Assembly: GCA_035655155.1 (NCBI GenBank)
Contig: DASRVH010000039.1
Coordinates: forward strand, 1-64,000
Length of the DNA stretch: 64,000 bases
From: Lentisalinibacter sp035655155
GTDB taxonomy: Bacteria > Pseudomonadota > Gammaproteobacteria > Steroidobacterales > Woeseiaceae
Direction: 5' to 3'
Numbering within the stretch: position 1 is the first letter of the stretch; every line of letters starts with the position of its first letter. The notes beneath the pieces are model-generated. The model did not search any database and was not told the origin of the DNA. It saw only the letters and a program-made list of their open reading frames with translations. A program made the position numbers and the translations under genes. Below are positions 18,045 through 26,534 of this stretch, piece by piece.

Positions 18045-19858
18045 TGCCCGCGCAGAAACAGCCGGTCGAGCTCGCGCAGGCCCAGCGCCGTCCAGGTCGG
18101 GCGCCCGTGGTTGCATTGATCGGCGCGTTCGGTGGTCTCCATGGCGCGCAGCAGGGCATTCATCTCCGGCACGGTCATGGAGCGATTGGCCCGCACCGAA
18201 TGGTGGCAGGCCATGGTGGCGAGCAGCTCGTCCACGTGGCCGGCGATGCGGCCGCTGGTGCCGTGCTCGGCCAGGTCCGCCAGCACGTCGCGCACCAGCT
18301 CTTCCGCCGCGGAGGCGGCAAGCAGCGTCGGTATCTCCCGGATCACTACCGACTCCGGCCCGTGGCGATCCAGCACCAGGCCGACCTCACGGAACTCGTC
18401 CGCGTGCTGCTCGGCCAGGTCGGCTTCGGCCCGGGAAACCTCCACCGTCCGGGGCACCAGCAGCGGTTGGCGCACCACATGGCGGTCGGCGAAGGCCCGC
18501 TTCAGCCGCTCGTAGGTGATGCGCTCGTGCGCGGCATGCATGTCCACGAGGACAAGCCCGTCCGCGTTCTCCGCGAGGATGTAGATGCCGTGGAGCTGGG
18601 CCAGCGCGTATCCGAGCGGCGGCACGGCGCCGGCCGCCGGAGACGGCGCCTGCGCTTCCGTCGCCGCCACCGTCGCCGTCGCGTCGGGTTCGTCGCTGCC
18701 GGGTTCGTCGCTGCCGGCCAGCGCCGCGTAGGCGGCCAGCGGCTCCGCGGCTCCCGATTCCGCAACAGGCCAGTCGGCGGCCGCCAGCGGCATGGCCGAC
18801 TGGCGGAACTCCCGCAGTGTCGCCGGGGCAGCGACCGCCGCGGCAGCGGGACGCGCGCCCGGACGGGTCTCGGCCAGGGCCTGCTCGATGCTGCGGAAGA
18901 CGAATTCGTGCACGCTGCGCGAGTCGCGGAAGCGGACCTCGTGCTTGGCGGGATGGGCGTTCGCATCCACCCGGGCCGGGTCCAGGCTGACGCTGATCAG
19001 GTAAGCCGGGTGGCGGCCGTGGAAGAGCACGTCCCGGTAACCGTGGCGCACCGCATGCATGAGTACCTTGTCGCGCACCGCGCGCCCGTTCACGTAGCTG
19101 TATTGGAGATCGGCCTGGCTGCGGGAATAGGTGGGCAGGGCCAGCCAGCCGGCCAGAGCGATACCCTGCGCCTCGCGCTCCACTTCGATGCACTCCGCCG
19201 CGAAGCGTTCGCCCAGCACCTGGGACAGTCGCCGCAGCCGACCGGTGCCGTCCGTGGCGGCGGGCAGATGCATCACGCTGCGCCCGTTGTGGGTCAGGGT
19301 GAACTGGACGTCGAAGCGAGACAGCGCGAGCCGGCGCAGCGTCCGGTCGATGTGCTGGAACTCCGTCTTCTCGGTGCGCAGAAACCGGCGCCGGGCCGGT
19401 GTGTTGAAGAACAGGTCCCGCACCTCGACGGTAGTCCCCTCCGGATGCGCCGCGGGGACCGGCTCCGACACGGCGCCGTTGTCGGCGCCAACCCGCCACG
19501 CGCTGCCGGCGCCGGCTGCACGGGAAGTCAGCGAGAGGCGGGACACCGAGGCGATGCTCGGCAGCGCCTCGCCGCGGAAACCGAGCGAGGCGACGGCCTC
19601 GAGATCGTCCAGGCTGTCGATCTTGCTGGTGGCGTGCCGGGCGAGGGCCAGCCCGACCTCCGCCTCCGGGATGCCGGCGCCGTCGTCCCGGATCCGGATC
19701 AGGCGCGCCCCGCCCGCCTCGATGTCCACCTCGATGCGCCGCGCGCCGGCGTCCAGGCTGTTCTCCACCAGCTCCTTGACCACGGAAGCCGGCCGCTCGA
19801 CGACCTCGCCGGCGGCGATCTGATTCACCAGATGTTCGGGGAGTATTCGGATGGCCAT
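18041..19858 (-). CDS. mutL: DNA mismatch repair protein MutL (endonuclease type)
   Basis: A 605-residue MutL. The N-terminal GHKL ATPase is complete (ELVENSLDAGA, DDGAGI, HATSKI, GFRGEAL). A Pro/Ala-rich linker spans residues about 330-410. The C-terminal domain carries D439-M-H-A-x2-E-x4-E, ACHHSVRANR and CNHGRP (582-587), the metal-binding endonuclease motifs also found in Pseudomonas MutL and absent from E. coli MutL. It should therefore nick DNA itself. The start is set at MAIRILPEHL, the universal family start. Confidence 0.96.
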   Translation of the reverse strand: MAIRILPEHLVNQIAAGEVVERPASVVKELVENSLDAGARRIEVDIEAGGARLIRIRDDGAGIPEAEVGLALARHATSKIDSLDDLEAVASLGFRGEALPSIASVSRLSLTSRAAGAGSAWRVGADNGAVSEPVPAAHPEGTTVEVRDLFFNTPARRRFLRTEKTEFQHIDRTLRRLALSRFDVQFTLTHNGRSVMHLPAATDGTGRLRRLSQVLGERFAAECIEVEREAQGIALAGWLALPTYSRSQADLQYSYVNGRAVRDKVLMHAVRHGYRDVLFHGRHPAYLISVSLDPARVDANAHPAKHEVRFRDSRSVHEFVFRSIEQALAETRPGARPAAAAVAAPATLREFRQSAMPLAAADWPVAESGAAEPLAAYAALAGSDEPGSDEPDATATVAATEAQAPSPAAGAVPPLGYALAQLHGIYILAENADGLVLVDMHAAHERITYERLKRAFADRHVVRQPLLVPRTVEVSRAEADLAEQHADEFREVGLVLDRHGPESVVIREIPTLLAASAAEELVRDVLADLAEHGTSGRIAGHVDELLATMACHHSVRANRSMTVPEMNALLRAMETTERADQCNHGRPTWTALGLRELDRLFLRGQ

Positions 19859-19958
19859 AATGCGGGTGCCGGGCGCAACCGTAGGCCCGTGCCGAGATTC
19901 TGTCACAAAGCTCCGACCGGCCGCCAGGCGGGAGGCCCGTCGCACGAAGGCCGGGAGG

Positions 19959-21308
19959 TCAGCCGTCGGAGGGGATGCGCAGCACCTGACCGATGCGGAT
20001 TCGGTCGCCGGCGAGATTGTTCACCGCGCGAATGGAGGAGACGCTCACGTTGTAGCGGGTGGCGATCTCGCTCAGCGTGTCGCCGCGGGATATCACGTGC
20101 TTGACCTCGGGCTCGCGGCCGTCGCGGACGGCCTGCGCCACCCAGGAGTCCGGCGGCGGGTTGGCGTAGAAGTAGTTGCGGATGCCGCCGAGGATGGCAT
20201 CGGCCAGCCGCTCCTGGTGATTCCGGTCCTTCAGCTTGCGCTCCTCGCTCGGATTCGAGATGAACGCGGTCTCGACGAGGATGGAAGGCACGTCCGGCGA
20301 CTTCAGCACGGCGAAGCCGGCCTGCTGCACGGTGCGCTTGTGGACCGTTCCCACCTTGGCCAGCTCGTCGATCACCTTCTTGCCCACCTCCATACTGGCG
20401 CCCAGCGAGGCGTTCTGGGACAGGTCCAGCAGTATGGAGGCCAGGTCCTCGTCCTTGTCGGAGAGCGCTACGCCGCCGATCAGATGAGTGTTGTTCTGCT
20501 CGGCGAGCCGGTGGGCTGCCTCGTCGCTGGCGCCCTTCAGCGACAACACCCACACCGAGGAGCCCCGTGCTCGCTTGTCCCGCACGGCATCGGCATGGAT
20601 GGAGACGAACAGATCGGCGCGGTGGCGGCGGGCGTACTCCATGCGCTCTCGCAGCGGGATCAGGCTGTCGTTCTTGCGCACGAGCACGGCCCGCATGCCG
20701 GGCTCGGCATCGATCCTGGCGGCCAGCTTGCGCCCGATGGCGAGCACGACGTCCTTCTCGCGGGTCCGGCCCTGGCCGATGGCGCCCGGGTCGCGCCCGC
20801 CGTGGCCGGGATCGACGGCGATCACCAGGTCCCGGGGCTTGGCGTCGGGGCGCGGGCGCACCGTCTTCACGGGCTCCGGGATGCCGGTTTCCGCCAGGTC
20901 GATGACCAGGCGGTCGCCGTAGCGGCCGTAAGGTCCGGCGCTGAAACTGCGCGGACGCACGGAACGCTCCAGGTCGAGCACGATGCGCAGGTCGTCGCCG
21001 TCGCGCCGCGCGGCCCGGATACCGCGGACGTAGCCCGTGCCTTGCGGCAGCTCGGCCAGCCGTTCGGCGAGCCGGCTGTTGCGCACGTCGACCACCACCC
21101 GGTCGGGCCGGGGCAGCGTGAACAGCGTGTGGTCGGCCGGCGCGCTCAGGTCGAGGACGACGCGGGTCTTACCGTCTTCCGACCACAGGCGGATGTCTTC
21201 GACGGTGGCGGAAGATGCGGGTACGGCGAGCAGGCACAGGGCCGCGCAGATTACTGCCGAAAAGAATGGAATCCCCGCTCGCTGCATAAACCCGGCCGCC
21301 GTGCGCAA
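19959..21308 (-). CDS. N-acetylmuramoyl-L-alanine amidase with AMIN and LysM domains (AmiB/AmiC type)
   Basis: A 449-residue periplasmic amidase that cleaves the bond between MurNAc and the stem peptide during daughter-cell separation. The order is signal peptide (1-33), AMIN domain (about 35-140, septal targeting), amidase_3 domain (about 160-385) and one C-terminal LysM (about 403-446). The likely zinc and catalytic residues are His169 (DPGHGG), Glu184, His238 (SIHAD) and Glu346 (VETAF). The insert SQNASLGASMEVGKKV is the autoinhibitory helix region regulated by EnvC/NlpD-type activators in the family. It lies between tsaE and mutL as amiB does in E. coli. Confidence 0.93.
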   Translation of the reverse strand: MRTAAGFMQRAGIPFFSAVICAALCLLAVPASSATVEDIRLWSEDGKTRVVLDLSAPADHTLFTLPRPDRVVVDVRNSRLAERLAELPQGTGYVRGIRAARRDGDDLRIVLDLERSVRPRSFSAGPYGRYGDRLVIDLAETGIPEPVKTVRPRPDAKPRDLVIAVDPGHGGRDPGAIGQGRTREKDVVLAIGRKLAARIDAEPGMRAVLVRKNDSLIPLRERMEYARRHRADLFVSIHADAVRDKRARGSSVWVLSLKGASDEAAHRLAEQNNTHLIGGVALSDKDEDLASILLDLSQNASLGASMEVGKKVIDELAKVGTVHKRTVQQAGFAVLKSPDVPSILVETAFISNPSEERKLKDRNHQERLADAILGGIRNYFYANPPPDSWVAQAVRDGREPEVKHVISRGDTLSEIATRYNVSVSSIRAVNNLAGDRIRIGQVLRIPSDG

Positions 21309-21390
21309 TCGACATAAGGCCGTCCCAGTATACTGATCCGGAACAGAATTCCAAGGGGTTTTTCGCTGGATAACCAGCCAGATACGGCTA

Positions 21391-21879
21391 TTACTTGAAG
21401 TGGGAAATCCACTGCTCCATGGCCCCTGCCAGCCGCGCGCCGGTGGGGGTGATCCCCTCTATGCAGGCGTGCCGGCCGCCGTCGGCGTGCGCGAGCCGGA
21501 TCACGAGGTCGGCTGCGGCCGCCAGATCCGGCGCTCGCTCCGGCCATTCCACCAGCGAGATCGCACCTTCCATGTCCCGCCAGCCGAGATACTCGAGTTC
21601 CTCCGCATGCGCGATGCGGTACAGGTCCAGGTGGAAGAGGCGCCGGCCGTCGATCTCGTAGGGTTCGACCAGCGTGTAGGTGGGGCTGGGCACGGGCCCC
21701 GTATGCCCGGCCGCCCGCAGCAGCCCGCGCACCAGGGTGGTCTTGCCGGCACCGAGTTCGCCCTGCAACAGGATCAGGCAACCGCCCTCGCCCGGCCCGG
21801 GGAGCGCACGGGCGAGCGCCCCGCCCAGTGCCTCGGTGGCCGCAGCGTCCGGCAGTTCCGCGCTCAGGGATTCACCCAC
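21391..21879 (-). CDS. tsaE: tRNA threonylcarbamoyladenosine biosynthesis ATPase TsaE
   Basis: A 162-residue P-loop protein needed for t6A37 synthesis with TsaB and TsaD. Walker A is QGELGAGKTTLVRGL; SPTYTLVEPYE and FHLDLYRI form the conserved switch region, and LVEWPER is the Walker B-like segment. The start is GTG at 21879, inside the 3' end of nnrD (16-bp overlap), giving the standard length. A longer frame upstream lies within nnrD and is rejected. Confidence 0.93.
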   Translation of the reverse strand: MGESLSAELPDAAATEALGGALARALPGPGEGGCLILLQGELGAGKTTLVRGLLRAAGHTGPVPSPTYTLVEPYEIDGRRLFHLDLYRIAHAEELEYLGWRDMEGAISLVEWPERAPDLAAAADLVIRLAHADGGRHACIEGITPTGARLAGAMEQWISHFK

Positions 21880-23330
21880 GCCCGTATCCCGGCGATGAGG
21901 TCTCCGGCGACCAGGCCGCGCTCGCCATCTCGGGCGGCAGCGTCGCCGGCCAGCGCGTGCACCAGCACGCCGGCCTCCGCCGCCCGACGGGCCTCGAGGC
22001 CCTGGGCCAGCAGAGCGCCCACGAGGCCCGTCAGCACGTCGCCCATGCCGGGCGACGCCATGCCCGGATTGCCGTCGGTGCAGATCGCCGGCGGCCCGCC
22101 GTCGCCGGCCGCCACGAGAGTGCCGGCGCCTTTCAGCACCGCGACGCCGCCGTAGCGCTCGCAAATGGCCGCCACCGCTGCCATCCGGCCGGCCTGAACG
22201 TCAGCGCTGCCGGTCTCCAGCAACCGCCCCGCCTCGCCGGGATGGGGGGTGAGGATCCAGTCGTCGTTGCGCCGCGGCGCCTCGGCCAGGAGATTGAGGG
22301 CGTCGGCATCCAGGACCGCCGGCAGGCCCGAGGCCAGCGCCGCCGCAAACATTTCCCGGCTCCAGTCCCCGGTACCCAGCCCCGGTCCGAGGGCCAGGTG
22401 GCTCGCCCGGGAGATCAATGGCGCCAGGTCATCGCCTCGCTGCACGCCGCGGCACATGAGTTCGGGCCGCCCGCCGGTGACGACGGCGGCATGGTCGGGG
22501 TGAGTGGCGATGGTCACGAGGCCGGCACCGGCGCGCAGAGCGGCCTCGCCCGCCAGCCGAACCGCGCCGCCCATGCCGGGCGAGCCGCCCACGATAAGCA
22601 GGTGCCCGAACAGCCCCTTGTGCGCGGTACGCGGCCGCCGCGGCAGGAGGCGAGCCAGCGTGGTCTCGCTCAGCCGCCGCAGCACGGGCTCCGCTGCGTC
22701 GGCGCAGTCGGCGGGCGCGTCGAGGCCGGAGTAGCGCAGCCGGCCGCAGAGCTCCGGGCCGGCGCCGCTGACGAGCCCGGCCTTCAGGCCCACGAAGGTC
22801 ACCGTGGCATCGGCCTCGACGGCAGTGCCGCGGATGCGACCGTCATCCGCATCGAGCCCGGAGGGGATGTCCACCGCGAGGACCGGCGGATCCGCCTCGT
22901 TGATGGCGTCCACGGCCGCCGCGAAGCGACCCTCGACGTCCCGCGTCAGGCCGGTGCCCAGGATGGCGTCGACCACGAGATCCGCCTCGGCCAGCAGCGC
23001 CGGATTCCATTCCACGGCCTCGCGGCCGTCCGCCGCGAAGTCCTGCCAGGCGCGGGCAGCATCGCCGCCGAGCGACGACGGCGGCACCAGGGCGGCGACC
23101 ACCACGTGGTAGCCCTCCTCCCGGGCCAGCCGGGCCAGCACGTAGCCGTCGCCCGCATTGTTCCCCGCCCCGCAGACCACCAGCAGGCGGTTCGCCGACG
23201 GGAACTCCGCCTCCAGGGCCGTGAGCAGCGCACTGCCGGCGCGGCACATGAGAGTGTAACCGGGGATGCCCTGGCGCTCGATCGCACAGCGGTCCAGCGC
23301 GCGCACGCCCTCGGCGTCGTAGACTGTCAT
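21864..23330 (-). CDS. nnrD: Bifunctional NAD(P)H-hydrate epimerase / ADP-dependent dehydratase
   Basis: A 488-residue two-domain enzyme that repairs hydrated NAD(P)H. The N-terminal YjeF_N epimerase domain (1 to about 215) has VVCGAGNNAGDGYVLARL, AILGTGL and DIPSGLDADDG. The C-terminal ribokinase-like dehydratase (about 225-488) has GHLLIVGGSPGMGGA, ILTPHPGEAGRLL and NPGMASPGMGDVLTG. The start is not certain: ATG 23330 is chosen for homology; ATG 23345 and 23354 are alternatives. A minus-strand TATAAT lies at 23353-23358, so a very short or leaderless mRNA is possible. Divergent from queG. The fused gene corresponds to E. coli yjeF/nnr. Confidence 0.94.
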   Translation of the reverse strand: MTVYDAEGVRALDRCAIERQGIPGYTLMCRAGSALLTALEAEFPSANRLLVVCGAGNNAGDGYVLARLAREEGYHVVVAALVPPSSLGGDAARAWQDFAADGREAVEWNPALLAEADLVVDAILGTGLTRDVEGRFAAAVDAINEADPPVLAVDIPSGLDADDGRIRGTAVEADATVTFVGLKAGLVSGAGPELCGRLRYSGLDAPADCADAAEPVLRRLSETTLARLLPRRPRTAHKGLFGHLLIVGGSPGMGGAVRLAGEAALRAGAGLVTIATHPDHAAVVTGGRPELMCRGVQRGDDLAPLISRASHLALGPGLGTGDWSREMFAAALASGLPAVLDADALNLLAEAPRRNDDWILTPHPGEAGRLLETGSADVQAGRMAAVAAICERYGGVAVLKGAGTLVAAGDGGPPAICTDGNPGMASPGMGDVLTGLVGALLAQGLEARRAAEAGVLVHALAGDAAARDGERGLVAGDLIAGIRAWVNP

Positions 23331-23352
23331 CGGTAATGGATCCATGGCCGCC

Positions 23353-23360
23353 ATTATACT
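23353..23360. promoter_or_regulatory. Shared -10 region of divergent nnrD and queG promoters
   Basis: The eight bases read AGTATAAT on the minus strand (perfect TATAAT toward nnrD) and ATTATACT on the plus strand (TATACT toward queG). Overlapping, near-symmetrical -10 elements of this kind can drive transcription both ways. The -35 regions are poor on both sides. A candidate only. Confidence 0.5.
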
Positions 23361-23407
23361 GGGGCCAGGCAGTGAACCACCCCCACCGTCATGCTTCCCC
23401 GCCCCCG

Positions 23408-24490
23408 ATGAGCGCAGACACAACAGACAGCAACCCGCAGATGACGGACCTCGCCGCACGCATCCGCGCGTGGGCGGAGGAACTCGGCTTCCAGCGGTGC
23501 GGCATCGCGCGGCCCGAGCTGGCCGCCGACGAGGCCCGCCTCACCCGCTGGCTGGGCGAGGGACGCCACGGCACGATGCACTACATGGAGAAGCACGGGA
23601 CCCGGCGCAGCCGCCCCGCGGAACTGGTGCCGGGCACCGTGAGCGTGATCTGCGTGCGCATGGACTATCTGCCCGAGCAGGCCGAGGATGCGCGCCAGCT
23701 GCTGGATCACCCCTCGCGTGCCTATGTCTCGCGCTACGCGCTCGGACGCGACTACCACAAGGTGCTGCGCCGGCGGTTGCAGAGACTGTCCGAGCGCATC
23801 CGCCGCGAGGTCGGCGAGTTCGGCTACCGGGTATTCGTGGACAGCGCGCCGGTTCTGGAGAAGCCGCTGGCGAGAGACGCCGGGCTCGGCTGGATCGGCA
23901 AGCACACGAACCTGCTCAGCCGGGATGCCGGTTCCTGGTTCTTCCTCGGCGAGATCTACACCGACCTGCCGCTGCCCGTCGACGAGCCAGTCACCGATCA
24001 CTGCGGCACATGCCGGGCCTGTATCGACGTCTGCCCCACCGGCGCCATCACCGCACCCTACGAGCTGGACGCCCGCCGCTGCATCTCTTATCTCACCATC
24101 GAGCTGCGTGATTCCATCCCGGAGGAATTCCGCGCCGCCATCGGCAATCGCATCTACGGCTGCGACGACTGCCAGCTCTTCTGCCCCTGGAACAAGTTCG
24201 CGCAGCTCACCCGGGAGGACGACTTCGCGCCCCGCCACGGTCTGGACGGCATCGCGCTCGCGGAGGCGTTCCTCTGGGACGAGCGGGAATGGCTGTCCCG
24301 CATGGAAGGCAGCGCGATCCGCCGCATCGGCCATGAGTGCTGGCTGCGAAACGTCGCGGTGGCGCTCGGCAACGCAGACAGCACGGCCGAGGTGCTGGAT
24401 GCGTTGCGGGCCAGGGCGGACCACCCCTCCGCCATGGTGCGCGAGCACGTCGACTGGGCGCTCGCCCGCCACGGAGCTACCCTGTCGTAA
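23408..24490 (+). CDS. queG: Epoxyqueuosine reductase
   Basis: A 360-residue cobalamin-dependent enzyme for the last step of queuosine synthesis in tRNA, reducing epoxyqueuosine to queuosine. The two [4Fe-4S] clusters use CGTCRACIDVCPTGAI and YGCDDCQLFCPWNK with further Cys residues. FVDSAPVLEKPLARDAGLGWIGKH is the family hallmark. The C-terminus has HEAT-like helical repeats. ATG 23408 matches the E. coli start; ATG 23441 is possible. Divergent from nnrD, as with yjeS/yjeF in E. coli. Confidence 0.95.
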   Translation: MSADTTDSNPQMTDLAARIRAWAEELGFQRCGIARPELAADEARLTRWLGEGRHGTMHYMEKHGTRRSRPAELVPGTVSVICVRMDYLPEQAEDARQLLDHPSRAYVSRYALGRDYHKVLRRRLQRLSERIRREVGEFGYRVFVDSAPVLEKPLARDAGLGWIGKHTNLLSRDAGSWFFLGEIYTDLPLPVDEPVTDHCGTCRACIDVCPTGAITAPYELDARRCISYLTIELRDSIPEEFRAAIGNRIYGCDDCQLFCPWNKFAQLTREDDFAPRHGLDGIALAEAFLWDEREWLSRMEGSAIRRIGHECWLRNVAVALGNADSTAEVLDALRARADHPSAMVREHVDWALARHGATLS

Positions 24491-24510
24491 GGAGACCACC
24501 GGAGACACCG

Positions 24511-25374
24511 ATGTTCGAAGCAAGCCCCTCCCCCTACCTGGTCCCCTTCGACGGCAGCTTCCGGGTCGACGAGACGCCCACCCGCATAGCGGACGGCGAG
24601 GGCTCGGCGAAGAAGCGCCTGAAGAAGCGGGTGAAGAAGCTGGCGGAACTGCAGCGGGTCCTCTACGCGCATAACCGTTACGCCGTCCTGCTGGTCTTCC
24701 AGGCCATGGACGCGGCGGGCAAGGACAGCACCATCCGCGCGGTGCTGAGCGGGGTCAATCCCGCCGGCTGCCAGGTCTTCAGTTTCGGCAAGCCGAGCGC
24801 CACCGAGCTGGACCACGACTTCCTCTGGCGCACGACCCGGGTGCTGCCGGAGCGCGGCCGTATCGGCGTATTCAACCGCAGCCAGTACGAGGAGGTGCTG
24901 GTCGTGCGGGTCCATCCCGACATCCTGGACAACCAGCGGCTGCCGGGCGCGATCGACCAGCACGGCATCTGGGACCAGCGCCTGGAGTCCATCGCCGACC
25001 AGGAAAAGCATCTCGCCCGCAACGGCACCGTGATCATGAAATTCTGGCTCAACGTCTCGCGCGAGGAGCAGCGCCAACGCTTCCTGGACCGCCTGAACGA
25101 GGAGGACAAGAACTGGAAGTTCGAACCCCACGACGTGCGCGAGCGCCAGCACTGGGACGAATACATGGCGGCCTACGAGGCGGCCCTGAACGCCACCTCC
25201 CGGCCCTGGGCGCCGTGGTATGCCATACCGGCCGACGACAAGAAGGAGATGCGCGCGGCGGTCGCCGGGATCATCGTCGACAATCTCCGCTCGCTGAACC
25301 TGCATTATCCCGTCGCCGGCGCCGCCGAAGCCTCCACCTTCGAACAGATGAAATCCATGCTGGAGAGCGAGTGA
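24511..25374 (+). CDS. Polyphosphate kinase 2 (PPK2) family protein
   Basis: A 287-residue PPK2, which transfers phosphate between polyphosphate and nucleoside mono- or diphosphates. Walker A is FQAMDAAGKDSTIR (about residues 64-76), Walker B and the lid region are RIGVFNRSQYEEVLVVRVH, and KFWLNVSREEQRQRF and PWYAIPADDKKEMR are typical for class I. A basic helix with Lys-Lys-Arg repeats (33-45) may bind polyphosphate. GGAGAC precedes the ATG 20 bp after queG, so the two are probably cotranscribed. Donor direction (NDP making or polyP making) is unproven. Confidence 0.93.
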   Translation: MFEASPSPYLVPFDGSFRVDETPTRIADGEGSAKKRLKKRVKKLAELQRVLYAHNRYAVLLVFQAMDAAGKDSTIRAVLSGVNPAGCQVFSFGKPSATELDHDFLWRTTRVLPERGRIGVFNRSQYEEVLVVRVHPDILDNQRLPGAIDQHGIWDQRLESIADQEKHLARNGTVIMKFWLNVSREEQRQRFLDRLNEEDKNWKFEPHDVRERQHWDEYMAAYEAALNATSRPWAPWYAIPADDKKEMRAAVAGIIVDNLRSLNLHYPVAGAAEASTFEQMKSMLESE

Positions 25375-25429
25375 GTTCACACTTTTGACCTCCGGCGGGG
25401 ACGCGGCGCGCCTTTTTGCCGCCCGGTCG

Positions 25430-25458
25430 TTGTTTTTGCCGGTGGGCTGGCGTATACC
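25430..25458 (+). promoter_or_regulatory. Sigma-70-type promoter of the cNMP/GGDEF gene
   Basis: TTGTTT (25430-25435) and TATACC (25453-25458) are separated by 17 bp and lie 25 bp upstream of the ATG, giving a short leader with a clear AGGGGGG ribosome-binding site. Both boxes lie in the only AT-rich patch between the PPK2 stop and this gene. Confidence 0.55.
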
Positions 25459-25483
25459 TGACGCCTTGAACACAGGGGGGCTC

Positions 25484-26518
25484 ATGGCCCGGGCGGCTAT
25501 GTCTGACAGCCTGATGCAGAAGACGACGGGACACTGGCGCAGGGACGGCCAGGACCGAGAAGACCCCACGATCAACTCGGACTACAAGCGTTCCCTGCTG
25601 GCGGGGCTGCGGCTCTTCCACGGCGTCAATGCCGACGCCGTGCAGGAACTGCTGCAGGCCTGCGACCGCCGCGATGCCTCCCGTGGCGAGGTCGTGCTGG
25701 CACCCGACTGCACCAACGAATCGGTCTACATCGTTCTCTCCGGCAGCATGAGTGTGCACGTCGGCCATCTGGATGCGCCGCCGCTGCGCAGCCTGGACGT
25801 TGGCGACTGCGCCGGCGAGATGTCGATCATCGAGAACCGGGACCCCTCCGCCTGGGTGGTGGCGGACGAGGACTCCCATCTCATGGTGATTCACAAGGAC
25901 GTCCTCTGGAATCTGGTGGACGCCTCCCATGCCTTCGCCAAGAACCTGCTGTCCGTGCTGTCCGAGCGGGTGCGACAGCACAACAACTTCCTCGCCGACA
26001 GCATCGGTGCGCTGCGAAAATTCGAGCACCATGCCACCACGGACGCGCTGACGGGTCTCAACAACCGTCACTGGATGGAGGACATGTTCCCGCGGGAACT
26101 GTCCCGCTGCCGCGCGGACGACGAACCCGCCTCGCTGATCATGATCGACGTCGACCGCTTCAAGTCGTTCAACGACCGCTACGGCCACGTGGCCGGCGAC
26201 CGGGTGCTGTCCGAGGTGGCCGACGCCCTGCGGGCGTATTTCCGCCCGTCCGACCTGCTGGCGCGCTTCGGCGGCGACGAGTTCGCGGTCCTGCTGCCCG
26301 GGCTGTCCACCGGCGCGGCGAAAGCCGTCGGCGAGCGTGTGCGGGAGGCGGTCTGCGGCCTTGCGCCCGGCGCCGAGGAAGGCCCCGGTTCGGCGGTGAC
26401 GGTCTCCATGGGCGTTTGCGAGACGGGCCGGGAATACGACTTCCCGTCGCTGCTCCGGCGTGCCGACGATGCACTGTACCGGGCCAAGCACCACGGGCGG
26501 AATTACGTCTCCGACTGA
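25484..26518 (+). CDS. Diguanylate cyclase: cyclic-nucleotide-binding domain fused to GGDEF
   Basis: A 344-residue cytoplasmic regulator. Residues about 40-160 form a CAP-type cNMP-binding beta-roll (GEVVLAPDCTNESVYIVLSGSMSVHV; GDCAGEMSIIENRDPSAWVVA). Residues about 180-344 form a GGDEF domain with the active-site GGDEF at 263-267 (RFGGDEF), TTDALTGLNNR before it, and a full I-site RPSD at 254-257 exactly five residues upstream. It should make c-di-GMP from two GTP, be inhibited by product, and respond to a ligand bound by the N-terminal roll. Whether that ligand is cAMP, cGMP or something else is not shown. No membrane segment. Confidence 0.92.
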   Translation: MARAAMSDSLMQKTTGHWRRDGQDREDPTINSDYKRSLLAGLRLFHGVNADAVQELLQACDRRDASRGEVVLAPDCTNESVYIVLSGSMSVHVGHLDAPPLRSLDVGDCAGEMSIIENRDPSAWVVADEDSHLMVIHKDVLWNLVDASHAFAKNLLSVLSERVRQHNNFLADSIGALRKFEHHATTDALTGLNNRHWMEDMFPRELSRCRADDEPASLIMIDVDRFKSFNDRYGHVAGDRVLSEVADALRAYFRPSDLLARFGGDEFAVLLPGLSTGAAKAVGERVREAVCGLAPGAEEGPGSAVTVSMGVCETGREYDFPSLLRRADDALYRAKHHGRNYVSD

Positions 26519-26534
26519 GCCTTCGGCGCGTCCC

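Noticed and set aside
25401..25425. GC-rich palindrome and T-run after the PPK2 gene as a terminator
   Set aside because: GGCGCGCC is self-complementary without a loop, so it cannot form a proper hairpin before the T-run; pairing with the downstream GCCGCC is possible but weak.
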